Positions 7,935 through 18,640 of a stretch of 64,000 nt of DNA are shown here, one piece after another (the stretch's first letter is position 1; every line of letters starts with the position of its first letter). The translations under genes and the position numbers were made by a program. The notes beneath the pieces were generated by a model, which was not told the DNA's origin, searched no databases, and was given only the letters and a program-made list of their open reading frames with translations. Source of the DNA: Cupriavidus sp. MP-37 (GTDB taxonomy: Bacteria; Pseudomonadota; Gammaproteobacteria; Burkholderiales; Burkholderiaceae); the NCBI RefSeq assembly GCF_020618415.1, contig NZ_CP085344.1:3433001-3497000 (forward strand), written 5' to 3'.

Positions 7935-9185
7935 TCAGGCCGCGGTTGCCGGTGCGGCTTCCTGCCCGCGCGCCGGCGGCGCCTTCATGCTCCAGGCGAT
8001 TATAAGCCACAGCAACAGCACCGCCGCGCAGCCCACGAACACCGCGCTGCGGCCCTCGTGCTGAAGCAGCCAGCCGCCCGCGGCACCGCCCAGGAACAGG
8101 CCCAGCGCCTGGGTGGTGTTGTAGACGCCGAGCGCCGCGCCGCGCGCGGCCGCGGCGTAGCGCGATACCAGCGAAGGCTGCATGGCCTCCAGCACGTTGA
8201 AGGCGACGAAGAACAGCAGCAATACCGCGACAATCGCCCACAGGCCGTGCACCGCGGCAAACAGCAGCTGCACCGCCGTCATCAGCGCCACCGCGCCCAG
8301 CAGCACCGGGCGCACGCGGCCGTAGCGCTCGGCCGCCATCATCGGGCCCAGCATCAGCACGAAAGACACCAGCACCACCGGCAGGTAGACCTTCCAGTGC
8401 TGGTCCAGCGGCATGCCGGCATCGGCCAGCATCGCCGGCACCACCATGAACATCGCCACTTGCGACGCGTGCAGCGCCAGCACGCCGACATTGAGCCGCG
8501 CCAGGTCGCCGTTGAGCAGCACCTTGCGGAACGGCAGCCGCACCGGGTGCGGCGGCGGCGGGGTCGGCACCAGGAACACGGTCACGCCGATGGCGACCAG
8601 CCCCAGCACCGACATCAGCCCGAAGATGCCGGACATGCCGATGCTGTGCAGCAGCGGCGAGGCAATCACCAGCGACAGCGCGAAGGTCAGCCCGATGCTG
8701 CCGCCCACCATCGCCATGGCCTTGGTGCGATGGCGCTCGCGGGTCAGGTCGGCGATGCAGGCGGTGATCGCCGCGGAGATCGCGCCCATGCCCTGCAGCG
8801 CGCGCCCGGCGATGATGCCGGACAGCGTGTCGGAAAACGCGGCCACCAGGCCGCCGGCGATAAACAGCAGCAGGCCGCCCACCATCACCGGCTTGCGCCC
8901 GACGCGGTCGGACAGCCACCCCAGCGGGATGTGCAGGAACGCCTGCATCAGGCCATAAATGCCCATGGCCAGGCCCACGCGCTGCGCATCCTGCCCGTCG
9001 GGCAGGGCACGCGCGTATTCGGCAAAGACCGGCAGGATCAGGAACAGGCCCAGCATGCGCAGCGCAAAGATGCTGGCCAGCGACACCGCGGCGCGCAGTT
9101 CGGCGCGCGTCATGCGTTCGCGCGCGGGGGCTTGGGATGCGTCGGCGGCACCCGTATCCGGGGAAGAAGACTGGATCGACGGCAT
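7935..9185 (-). CDS. MFS transporter, drug:H+ antiporter (DHA1) type
   Basis: 416 residues from the ATG at 9185; a TTG at 9266 and an ATG 24 codons into the protein are other possible starts, because no start has a strong ribosome site. Twelve hydrophobic segments. The loop between helices 2 and 3 carries the MFS signature GWLSDRVGRKPVM, and helix 5 contains a glycine-rich GRALQGMGAISAA stretch typical of exporters. It is expected to export small hydrophobic compounds across the inner membrane in exchange for protons; the substrate cannot be deduced. It sits between ssb (same strand, downstream) and uvrA (divergent). Confidence 0.85.
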   Translation of the reverse strand: MPSIQSSSPDTGAADASQAPARERMTRAELRAAVSLASIFALRMLGLFLILPVFAEYARALPDGQDAQRVGLAMGIYGLMQAFLHIPLGWLSDRVGRKPVMVGGLLLFIAGGLVAAFSDTLSGIIAGRALQGMGAISAAITACIADLTRERHRTKAMAMVGGSIGLTFALSLVIASPLLHSIGMSGIFGLMSVLGLVAIGVTVFLVPTPPPPHPVRLPFRKVLLNGDLARLNVGVLALHASQVAMFMVVPAMLADAGMPLDQHWKVYLPVVLVSFVLMLGPMMAAERYGRVRPVLLGAVALMTAVQLLFAAVHGLWAIVAVLLLFFVAFNVLEAMQPSLVSRYAAAARGAALGVYNTTQALGLFLGGAAGGWLLQHEGRSAVFVGCAAVLLLWLIIAWSMKAPPARGQEAAPATAA

Positions 9186-9408
9186 TGCGATCGTGGGATC
9201 GTGTGGATTCGGGGTCGGGCTGTTGCCGGTGGGCGGCAATGGTCGGGTCCGCTGGTGGCCGGACAACCCCGGAAACCGAAGTTGGGTATATTAACAGGTT
9301 TGCTCCTTCGCGCTTCCCGGGTCACCTGGCCATGCCGGTTACCCCCAGAGGTGCGCCCGGGCGCGCATTCCGGCCGGGGCGGCCTGCCTGGCGACGACTT
9401 TTCGGCAT

Positions 9409-12270
<2,862 letters not shown>

Positions 12271-12395
12271 GCGTTCGAGCGGGCAGGAGCGAGCGCGACC
12301 CGCTTACCTCAGCCGTTACAGTCGTTGAGATGTATCAAGATGAGGTGAGATAGCGCCCTCACCGCCGCTGCGTCCTCCTAATGTGAAGGTACGGG

Positions 12396-12414
12396 CGTGA
12401 TGATTTGCATCACG
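12396..12414. promoter_or_regulatory. Perfect dyad CGTGATG-N5-CATCACG, possible operator
   Basis: A 7-bp perfect inverted repeat with a 5-nt spacer, 33 bp upstream of the start of the small secreted protein gene. It is a plausible operator, but the factor is unknown; spacing does not fit CRP (TGTGA-N6-TCACA) or FNR (TTGAT-N4-ATCAA). It lacks a T run, so it is unlikely to be a uvrA terminator. Confidence 0.3.
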
Positions 12415-12446
12415 TCGTCCCTTTCCACCACGACGAGGAGACGTTG

Positions 12447-12842
12447 ATGCGGTTTCGAACGCTGAACCTGCTCATGGCTGCTTCTCTTGTGTCAATTGCA
12501 GGCATGAGCTCCAGCAATGCACAGAATGCGCCCGACAATGCAATTCACAATGCAGATGGCTCACGAACCATCTTGCGGTCGCAACAACTGCCTGAGGCCA
12601 ACGAGCGCCACGCGCGGTGGTGCCAGATGCACGGTGCGGTGGACATTACAAACGAAGGCGATGTAACGCTCGGCCCAAATACATTCGACGGGGTAGTCTG
12701 TCAATCGCTCGATCCTTCCAAGCCGGGCTTCTCTGGCGCGTACATACCGAAGGATCAGAGCCTGCGCATCATCTCTCCCGACGCCGAGATGGAGAAGGCT
12801 CCCTCCATCATTCCGCAGCGCTCCGGCATGTCGCCCAGGTAA
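12447..12842 (+). CDS. Hypothetical secreted protein, 131 aa
   Basis: ATG at 12447 preceded by GAGGAGA. Signal peptide MRFRTLNLLMAASLVSIAG with a likely cut around SNAQ-NAPD. The mature part of about 105 residues has two cysteines (in ARWCQMHG and VVCQSLDP) that may pair, and no motif I recognise. Base composition is visibly lower in GC than uvrA before it and the phosphatase gene after it, and codons such as AAT, ACA and TCT are common, so it may be a fairly recent acquisition. It is convergent to the histidine phosphatase gene (20 bp between stops). Confidence 0.6.
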   Translation: MRFRTLNLLMAASLVSIAGMSSSNAQNAPDNAIHNADGSRTILRSQQLPEANERHARWCQMHGAVDITNEGDVTLGPNTFDGVVCQSLDPSKPGFSGAYIPKDQSLRIISPDAEMEKAPSIIPQRSGMSPR

Positions 12843-12862
12843 GGCGGCGCGCTGCGCCAAGA

Positions 12863-13456
12863 TCAATCCAGCCCCGCAGCCGGCAGCACCCGCGTGCGCC
12901 GGGCCGCGCCACCGTGCGGCAACTCGATCACCACACCCCCGCCGCTGTCGGCGCCGTGGCCCGTCAGCGCGGTGATCACCACCTGGTGCGTGACCATCAG
13001 GTAAGGCCCGCCGCGCGGGTCGAGACCGTCGATCATGCGCGACAGCTGCGCGACCTGCGCGTCGCGGCGCTGTACATCGGCGCCGAAGAATGAATTGAGC
13101 AGCGGCTGCACCTGTACCGGTCCCAACGCCATCAGCCGCGCGGTGTCCTGGCAGCGGCACCAGGCGCTGCTCCACACCTGCGTCGGCCGAAAGCCGGCCG
13201 CCTTCCAGCTCGCACCCAGCCGCGCCGCCTGCTCGCGTCCGCGTGCGTCGAGGTTGCGCTGCGTGGCGCAATCGGCCAGCCGGAAACCGGGCGGGTCGCC
13301 CACGCCCGGCGCGCTGGCATGGCGCAGTACCACCACGACATGCGGGTGCCGCAGCTCGGTCACCGCGATCTCGCGCTGTGACGCCGGAGCGACCTGTGCG
13401 GCGGCAAGCGTCGGGACGAAGGCAAGCAGGGCAAGCCATCTGCAAAAGGCAGGCAT
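12863..13456 (-). CDS. Periplasmic histidine phosphatase family protein
   Basis: 197 residues with a signal peptide (MPAFCRWLALLAFVPTLAAAQ). The histidine phosphatase motif appears as VVLRHASAPG, where RHA replaces the more usual RHG. The downstream parts are typical: a REQAARLG helix, SSAWCRCQDTARL (the second conserved Arg) and a late catalytic His in LMVTHQVV. The family transfers phosphate through a phosphohistidine; the substrate of this exported branch is unknown. It lies between convergent and divergent neighbours, so it is probably a single-gene unit. Confidence 0.8.
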   Translation of the reverse strand: MPAFCRWLALLAFVPTLAAAQVAPASQREIAVTELRHPHVVVVLRHASAPGVGDPPGFRLADCATQRNLDARGREQAARLGASWKAAGFRPTQVWSSAWCRCQDTARLMALGPVQVQPLLNSFFGADVQRRDAQVAQLSRMIDGLDPRGGPYLMVTHQVVITALTGHGADSGGGVVIELPHGGAARRTRVLPAAGLD

Positions 13457-13570
13457 CGGCGGCTCCGGTGATGGGCCAACCCCTCCGGTATAGCAGGCGC
13501 CGGCTTGCTTTCGCTACTTCGCGCCCTACCATGAAGCGGTCGGCGACACCCATCGCACAGGAGCCCCGCC

Positions 13571-14056
13571 ATGGAACTGACGGTCGTACCGGTCACCAAG
13601 CCGGAAGCCACCAACTTCATCTTCGGCCAGTCGCACTTCATCAAGACCGTCGAAGACCTGCACGAGGCGCTGGTGGGCACGGTGCCCGGCATCCGCTTCG
13701 GGCTGGCGTTCTGCGAGGCCTCGGGCAAGCGGCTGGTGCGCTGGTCGGGCACCGATGAGCCCCTGATCGACATGGCTTGCGAGAACGCGCGTGCCATCGG
13801 CGCGGGCCACAGCTTCCTGATCTTCCTGGGCGACGGCTTCTTCCCGGTGAACGTGCTGGGTGCGGTGCGTGCGGTGCCGGAGGTGTGCCGGATCTACTGC
13901 GCGACGGCAAACCCGACGCAGGTCATCGTGGCGCAGACCGATGCCGGGCGCGGCGTGGTGGGCGTGATCGACGGCGCTTCGCCGCTGGGGATCGAGACCG
14001 AAGCGGATGTGGCGGAACGCAAGGCGTTGCTGCGGAAGTTTGGGTACAAGCTTTGA
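13571..14056 (+). CDS. Adenosine-specific kinase family protein (DUF355)
   Basis: 161 residues, the usual length for this single-domain family. It matches the family pattern from memory: a start like ELTVVPVTKPEATNFIFGQSHFIKT, an ACENARAIGAGHSFLIFL segment, a CRIYCATANPTQVIVAQT strand and a GVVGVIDG turn. The family was named from an archaeal protein reported to bind adenosine; the physiological role in bacteria is unclear. Conserved residues cluster around the Cys-Ala-Thr-Ala-Asn-Pro segment. No operon partner: the neighbours are divergent or separated by a REP doublet. Confidence 0.75.
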   Translation: MELTVVPVTKPEATNFIFGQSHFIKTVEDLHEALVGTVPGIRFGLAFCEASGKRLVRWSGTDEPLIDMACENARAIGAGHSFLIFLGDGFFPVNVLGAVRAVPEVCRIYCATANPTQVIVAQTDAGRGVVGVIDGASPLGIETEADVAERKALLRKFGYKL

Positions 14057-14134
14057 AAGCACCCAAACAGAGCGAACAGGGCGCGCGGTTTTGAGTGCGC
14101 CAATGCCGCCCGAACTAGCCTGAGCAAGGTGTTC

Positions 14135-14284
14135 TCCCTCTCCCCTCATGGGGAGAGGGCCGGGGTGAGGGGTGGTCTAGCTGGGAACCACATCAAGCGG
14201 AGCCAACGGTTTTTAACCCGCTGGCCTCAGCCATTGAGACTCCCGCCCTCACCCCCTGCCCCTCTCCCGCAAGCGGGAGAGGGG
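14135..14284. repeat. REP doublet (REPIN-like element), copy 1
   Basis: Two inverted copies of a palindromic unit. Left arm at 14135-14172: CCTCTCCCCTCATGGGGAGAGG followed by a G-rich GCCGGGGTGAGGGG tail. Right arm at 14246-14284: CCCTCACCCCCTGCCC followed by CTCTCCCGCAAGCGGGAGAG. The arms are about 75 bp apart, so the whole forms a large hairpin. A second copy lies at 31422-31542. Confidence 0.85.
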
Positions 14285-14316
14285 AGCAAACCCGCGGGGA
14301 TCGGCAGGGCCAGAAC

Positions 14317-15996
14317 TCAGGGCCGCGCGGCCTGTACGGTCGAGACCGGCGGCACATCGTCTTCCTTCATCCGGCTGCGGTTGAGCACGCCGGCCTGCTC
14401 CAGCACCGGATAGGCGGTGGCGCAGAACAGCGAGTTCAGCCGTTTCAGCTCACTGATCACGTCCAGGTGCAGCGAGCTGGTCTCGATGCTTTCCGCGGTC
14501 TGCACCGCCACGCGCTGCAGATGGGTGCGCGCGTACTTGCGCTCCAGTTCGCGGAAGTTGGCCTTCTCTGCCATCAGCGCCTGCGCGCTCTTGAGGTCGC
14601 CATTGAGAAACACCGACAGGCCCAGCCGCAGGTTCGCGACGAGTCGCGCGTGCATCTCGGCGATTTCCTGCATGCCGGCCTCGGAGAACATCAGGTTGTG
14701 CGCGATCTTCTTGTCCTTGGTATCGAGCAGGATGCGCTCGATGATATCGCCCGCATGCTCCAGGTTGATGGTGAGCGAGATGATCTCGGTCCAGCGCTGG
14801 CCGTCGCGCTCGTCGAGCGCTTCCAGGCTGATGCGGGTCAGGTAGAGCTTGATCGCGGTGTAGAGGTCGTCGACCTCGTTGTCGATGCGGCAGGTGGCAG
14901 TGGCCAGCTTGGCATCGTTGGTGCGCAGCACGCGCAGCATGTTGTCGAGCATCTGCTCGATGCGGTCGCCGATGCGCAGCACTTCGCGCGCGGCGTTGGA
15001 CAGCGCCAGCGTGGGGGTGGACAGCGCGGCGGTATCGAGATGGCGCGGCGTGACCTGGCTGTCGCCGGTATTGCGCCCGGGCAGCACCTTTTCGCACAGG
15101 CGCGCCAGCGGCGCGGTGGCGCCGAGCAGCAGCACTGCCAGCGCGACATTGAACAGCAGGTGGAAGTTGACGATCAGCCGCTGCGGCTCATGGTCGACCA
15201 GCGCCAGCAGTTCCTCGGCCTGGCCCAGCAGCGGCAGCGCGATCAGGCAGCCCAGCAGGCGCGACAGCAGATTGCCCAGCGTCACGCGCTTGCCCGGCTG
15301 GTTGTTGCCCGAAGTAGTCAGCAGCGCCGAGACGCCCGAGCCCAGGTTGGCGCCCAGCACCAGCGCCAGCGCCACGTGGATCGACACCACCCCGGCCGAG
15401 GCCAGCGCGCCGCAGAACAGCACCACGGCCAGGCTCGAATAGCACAGGATGGTCAGGAAGGCGCCGACCAGCATGTCGAGGCCCGAGTCGCCGGTCAGCG
15501 AGGCAAACAGCACCTTGACGCCGGCGGCCTGCACCACCGGCCGGGTCGCGATCGAGATCAGTTCCAGCGCCAGCGTGATCAGGCCCAGGCCGATCAGCAC
15601 GCGGCCGACGTGGCCCGGCTTGCTGCCCTTCCAGGTCAGGTGGCAGATCACGCCGACGAAGATCAGCAGCGGCGACAGCCACGACAGGTCCAGCGAGAAC
15701 ACCTGCACCATCAGTGCGGTGCCGACGTTGGCGCCGAGCATGATCGCCAGCGCCGGCGCCACGGCGATCAGTCCCTGGCCGACGAAGGAACTGACGATGA
15801 CGGCGGTGGCGTTGCTGCTCTGGACCAGTCCGGTGACGCCCAGGCCGGCGAGGAAGGCGGTGAAACGGTTGGAGACGCTGGTCGACAGCACGTGGCGCAG
15901 GTTGGCGCCATAGACGCGCAGGATGCCGACCTTGACGATGTTGGTGCCCCAGACGAGCAGGGCAACGCCCGATAACAGGTGAAGGAGTACGCCCAT
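14317..15996 (-). CDS. Na/Pi cotransporter family protein with PhoU-like C-terminal domain
   Basis: 559 residues. The N-terminal half has eight or nine membrane segments and the paired signature of this family: GLVQSSNATAV at about residue 57 and the inverted-repeat counterpart CYSSLAVV at about 185. Residues 335-550 form a soluble helical region resembling PhoU repeats (RIGDRIEQMLDNMLRVL, INLEHAGDIIERI). Proteins of this type take up phosphate with sodium in the inner membrane, and the PhoU-like part is thought to regulate this. GAAGGAG precedes the ATG. The stop codon is next to the REP doublet, and the LysE gene lies upstream. Confidence 0.88.
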   Translation of the reverse strand: MGVLLHLLSGVALLVWGTNIVKVGILRVYGANLRHVLSTSVSNRFTAFLAGLGVTGLVQSSNATAVIVSSFVGQGLIAVAPALAIMLGANVGTALMVQVFSLDLSWLSPLLIFVGVICHLTWKGSKPGHVGRVLIGLGLITLALELISIATRPVVQAAGVKVLFASLTGDSGLDMLVGAFLTILCYSSLAVVLFCGALASAGVVSIHVALALVLGANLGSGVSALLTTSGNNQPGKRVTLGNLLSRLLGCLIALPLLGQAEELLALVDHEPQRLIVNFHLLFNVALAVLLLGATAPLARLCEKVLPGRNTGDSQVTPRHLDTAALSTPTLALSNAAREVLRIGDRIEQMLDNMLRVLRTNDAKLATATCRIDNEVDDLYTAIKLYLTRISLEALDERDGQRWTEIISLTINLEHAGDIIERILLDTKDKKIAHNLMFSEAGMQEIAEMHARLVANLRLGLSVFLNGDLKSAQALMAEKANFRELERKYARTHLQRVAVQTAESIETSSLHLDVISELKRLNSLFCATAYPVLEQAGVLNRSRMKEDDVPPVSTVQAARP

Positions 15997-16143
15997 GGTG
16001 CGCCTTTGTGTGACCGGTGTCGGATACTGAACGGAGGCTCCGCCCGGTCATCGTGTCGTTGTCAAGGGCTCATTATGCGCCTGGCCCCCGGCACCGGCAA
16101 CGGCATCGGCCGCGCAGCGTCCGCGGCCTGCCGGCAACGCCAG

Positions 16144-16755
16144 TCAGGGCAGCGCGACCCTGATGCCGAGCCCGACGAAGATGGCCCCGGCAGCGCGGTC
16201 CAGCCAGCGCCCGGTGGCCGGCCGCCGGCGCAGCCAGGTGCCCAGCCAGCCCGCGCACAGCCCGAACAGCGAGAACACCACCGCGGTCTGCAGCATGAAG
16301 ACCACGCCCAGCAGCAGGAACTGCAGGCCGGGATGCGCCGCATCGGCGCGCACGAACTGCGGCAGGAACACCAGGAAGAACAGCGTCACCTTGGGGTTCA
16401 GCATGTTGCCCAGCACGCTCTGGCGGAACACGCGCGCAAGCGGCACGGCCTCGACCTCGCCGCCCTGCGCCAGCCCGCCACGCGCACGCAGCGCCTGGAT
16501 GCCGATCCAGATCAGGTAGGCGGCGCCGGCGTACTTGATCAGCTGGAACGCCAGCGGCGAAGAGCGCAGCACCGCGGCCAGCCCGACCGCGGCGATCACG
16601 GTGTGGAACAGGCAGCCGACCGAAAAGCCCAGCGCCGCCACCAGCCCGGCGCGACGCCCCTGCGCCATGCCGCGCGCCAGCACCTGCAGGTTGTCCGGCC
16701 CCGGGGCCACGGTCACGGCGACGGAGGTCAGCAGGAACAGCAGCAAGTCAGGCAT
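16144..16755 (-). CDS. LysE-family amino-acid exporter
   Basis: 203 residues with six hydrophobic segments, the normal size for LysE/RhtB proteins. Family features are the N-terminal [19 protein letters not shown] (the APGP motif), G-x-x-x-G-x-x-x-H in helix 2 and a central YLIWIG segment followed by a charged cytoplasmic loop. Members export amino acids or homoserine-like compounds using the proton gradient; the substrate is not predictable. AAGGAG is well placed before the ATG. It lies 40 bp downstream of apt on the same strand and may be co-transcribed with it. Confidence 0.87.
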   Translation of the reverse strand: MPDLLLFLLTSVAVTVAPGPDNLQVLARGMAQGRRAGLVAALGFSVGCLFHTVIAAVGLAAVLRSSPLAFQLIKYAGAAYLIWIGIQALRARGGLAQGGEVEAVPLARVFRQSVLGNMLNPKVTLFFLVFLPQFVRADAAHPGLQFLLLGVVFMLQTAVVFSLFGLCAGWLGTWLRRRPATGRWLDRAAGAIFVGLGIRVALP

Positions 16756-16795
16756 GGAGACTCCTTGCGTGGATTCTTACGCGGGCGCGCATCGC

Positions 16796-17368
16796 TCAGT
16801 GCCCCTCGAACTTGCACACGGTAAACAGGGGCAACCCGGCGCCGTGCAGCAGCTTCGATCCGCCCAGCTCGGGCAGGTCGACGATGGCGGCGCCCTCCAC
16901 CACCGTCGCGCCCAGGCGCTCCAGCAGCTTGCGCCCGGCCATCATGGTGCCGCCGGTGGCGATCAGGTCGTCGACCAGCAGCACGCGGTCGCCGGCCTTG
17001 CAGGCGTCGGCGTGGATCTCGACCGTGGCGCTGCCGTATTCCAGTTCGTATTCCTCGGCCACGGTCTGGAACGGCAGCTTGCCCTTCTTGCGGATCGGCA
17101 CGAAGCCCAGGTTCAGCTCGTACGCGACGATCGCACCCAGGATAAAGCCGCGCGCATCGATGCCGGCGACCAGGTCCAGCTGCGCGTCCATATAGCGGTG
17201 CACGAAGACATCGATCAGCACGCGCAGCGTCTTGGGATCCTGCAGCAGCGGCGTGATGTCGCGGAACATCACACCGGGCTGGGGCCAGTCCGGCACGGTC
17301 CGGATGCGGTCGCGCAGGTAGCCGGTGACGTCGCCGAGGTCGGGGGACTGGATGATGGAATCTGCCAT
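16796..17368 (-). CDS. apt: Adenine phosphoribosyltransferase
   Basis: 190 residues. It has the APRT core: [12 protein letters not shown], the PRPP-binding motif [14 protein letters not shown] at about 124-137 and the flexible-loop residues RKKGKLP. It converts adenine and PRPP to AMP in purine salvage. The chosen ATG at 17368 ([10 protein letters not shown]) has no clear ribosome site; an upstream in-frame ATG at 17422 would add 18 Pro/Arg-rich residues and is less likely. The gene is divergent from the DJ-1 family gene. Confidence 0.95.
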   Translation of the reverse strand: MADSIIQSPDLGDVTGYLRDRIRTVPDWPQPGVMFRDITPLLQDPKTLRVLIDVFVHRYMDAQLDLVAGIDARGFILGAIVAYELNLGFVPIRKKGKLPFQTVAEEYELEYGSATVEIHADACKAGDRVLLVDDLIATGGTMMAGRKLLERLGATVVEGAAIVDLPELGGSKLLHGAGLPLFTVCKFEGH

Positions 17369-17560
17369 AGGGGTTGGGGAGATAGGCGCGCGGCGCCGGT
17401 CAGAAAGCGGTGGCAGCGGCATGCGGACGGCGCGGTAACCAGTTACCACCCGCGCCACGGGGGCGCCCCGCACAATGGCCGTGCCGGCCGGACGGGCTGC
17501 CCGTGCCGGCTTGCCGCGTCCGGCACCCGCCGGACACCCGTAACCATACAGGAGACCACG

Positions 17561-18139
17561 ATGGCAAAAAAGATTCTGATGCTGGTGGGCGACTACGCCG
17601 AGGACTACGAAACCATGGTGCCGTTCCAGGCGCTGCAGATGGTGGGCCACGCGGTCCACGCGGTGTGCCCGGACAAGCGCGCCGGCGACGCCTGTGCCAC
17701 CGCCATCCATGATTTCGAGGGCGACCAGACCTACAGCGAGAAGCGCGGCCACAATTTCACCCTCAATGCCACCTTTGCCGAGGTCGACCCCGCCGGCTAC
17801 GACGCGCTGGTCATCCCGGGCGGACGTGCCCCCGAATACCTGCGCCTGAACGCGCGCGTGCTGGAGATCGTCCGGCACTTCGCCCAGGCGGGCAAGCCGA
17901 TTGCCGCGGTGTGCCATGGGGCCCAGCTGCTGGCGGCTGCGGGCGTGCTGGAAGGCAAGACCTGCTCCGCCTACCCGGCCTGCGCGCCGGAAGTGAAGCT
18001 GGCCGGCGGCACCTATGCCGAGATTCCCGTCGACCAGGCCCATACCGACGGCAACCTCGTCACCGCCCCGGCCTGGCCGGCGCATCCGGCCTGGCTGGCG
18101 CAGTTTCTTGCGGTGCTGGGCACGCGGATCGTACATTAG
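17561..18139 (+). CDS. DJ-1/PfpI family protein
   Basis: 192 residues from the ATG at 17561, with ACAGGAGA upstream. It has the DJ-1/PfpI fold signature: [14 protein letters not shown] at the N-terminus with the acidic residue of the active site, [15 protein letters not shown], and the nucleophile elbow [15 protein letters not shown], where the Cys-His pair follows Val near residue 116. Members include glyoxalase III, deglycase-like and protease-like proteins; substrate assignment within the family is unreliable. It is divergent from apt. Confidence 0.88.
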   Translation: MAKKILMLVGDYAEDYETMVPFQALQMVGHAVHAVCPDKRAGDACATAIHDFEGDQTYSEKRGHNFTLNATFAEVDPAGYDALVIPGGRAPEYLRLNARVLEIVRHFAQAGKPIAAVCHGAQLLAAAGVLEGKTCSAYPACAPEVKLAGGTYAEIPVDQAHTDGNLVTAPAWPAHPAWLAQFLAVLGTRIVH

Positions 18140-18238
18140 TGCTTTCCGCACGCGGCGCCCCCACGCGTGGTGCATGGCTTGCCGCCCCGGCCGGCCATGC
18201 ACAGCCTGCCGGCCGCGCCGCACGCCAGGGAGCCTTTC

Positions 18239-18613
18239 ATGTGTGAAATCTTTATCCGCGCCAATCCGGCGTCTTACCAGAGCCAATCGCGCTCGCTGCG
18301 CCTGCATGGCGCGGCCACCAGCATCCGGCTGGAAAGCCTGTTCTGGGAAGTGCTGGAAGAACTGGCGCAGCGCGACGGCATGACCGTCAACCAGCTGATC
18401 ACGCGCCTGCACGACGAACTGACCGAACACCGCGGCAGCGAGGCCGTGGCGGGCAATTTCTCATCGTTCCTGCGGGTGTGCTGCCTGCGCTACCTGATGC
18501 TGCAGGGCGAGGGCCGCATCCCGGCCGATCGCGACGTGCCGATCCGCTCGCTGGACCCGCGCGCGGTGCTCGACAACCTCCCGGAGTCCTGGGTCGAGCC
18601 GCGCCCACACTGA
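18239..18613 (+). CDS. Ribbon-helix-helix domain protein
   Basis: 124 residues from the ATG at 18239, which has AGGGAG 6 nt upstream. A short basic strand region ([29 protein letters not shown]) followed by [13 protein letters not shown] fits the RHH_4-type ribbon-helix-helix: a strand that contacts DNA and two helices that form the dimer. The rest ([15 protein letters not shown]) is a further helix. Such proteins are usually small regulators, but no target is visible. It lies 100 bp after the DJ-1 gene and is convergent to the antiporter gene (27 bp between stops). Confidence 0.75.
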   Translation: MCEIFIRANPASYQSQSRSLRLHGAATSIRLESLFWEVLEELAQRDGMTVNQLITRLHDELTEHRGSEAVAGNFSSFLRVCCLRYLMLQGEGRIPADRDVPIRSLDPRAVLDNLPESWVEPRPH

Positions 18614-18640
18614 GCCTTGCTGCGGCGCCGGTTCCGGCGC

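Noticed and set aside
9282..9297. LexA-like box TTGG-GTATATTA-ACAG upstream of uvrA
   Set aside because: Only the right half matches CTGT-N8-ACAG; the left half has lost its key bases, so I cannot support SOS control from the sequence.
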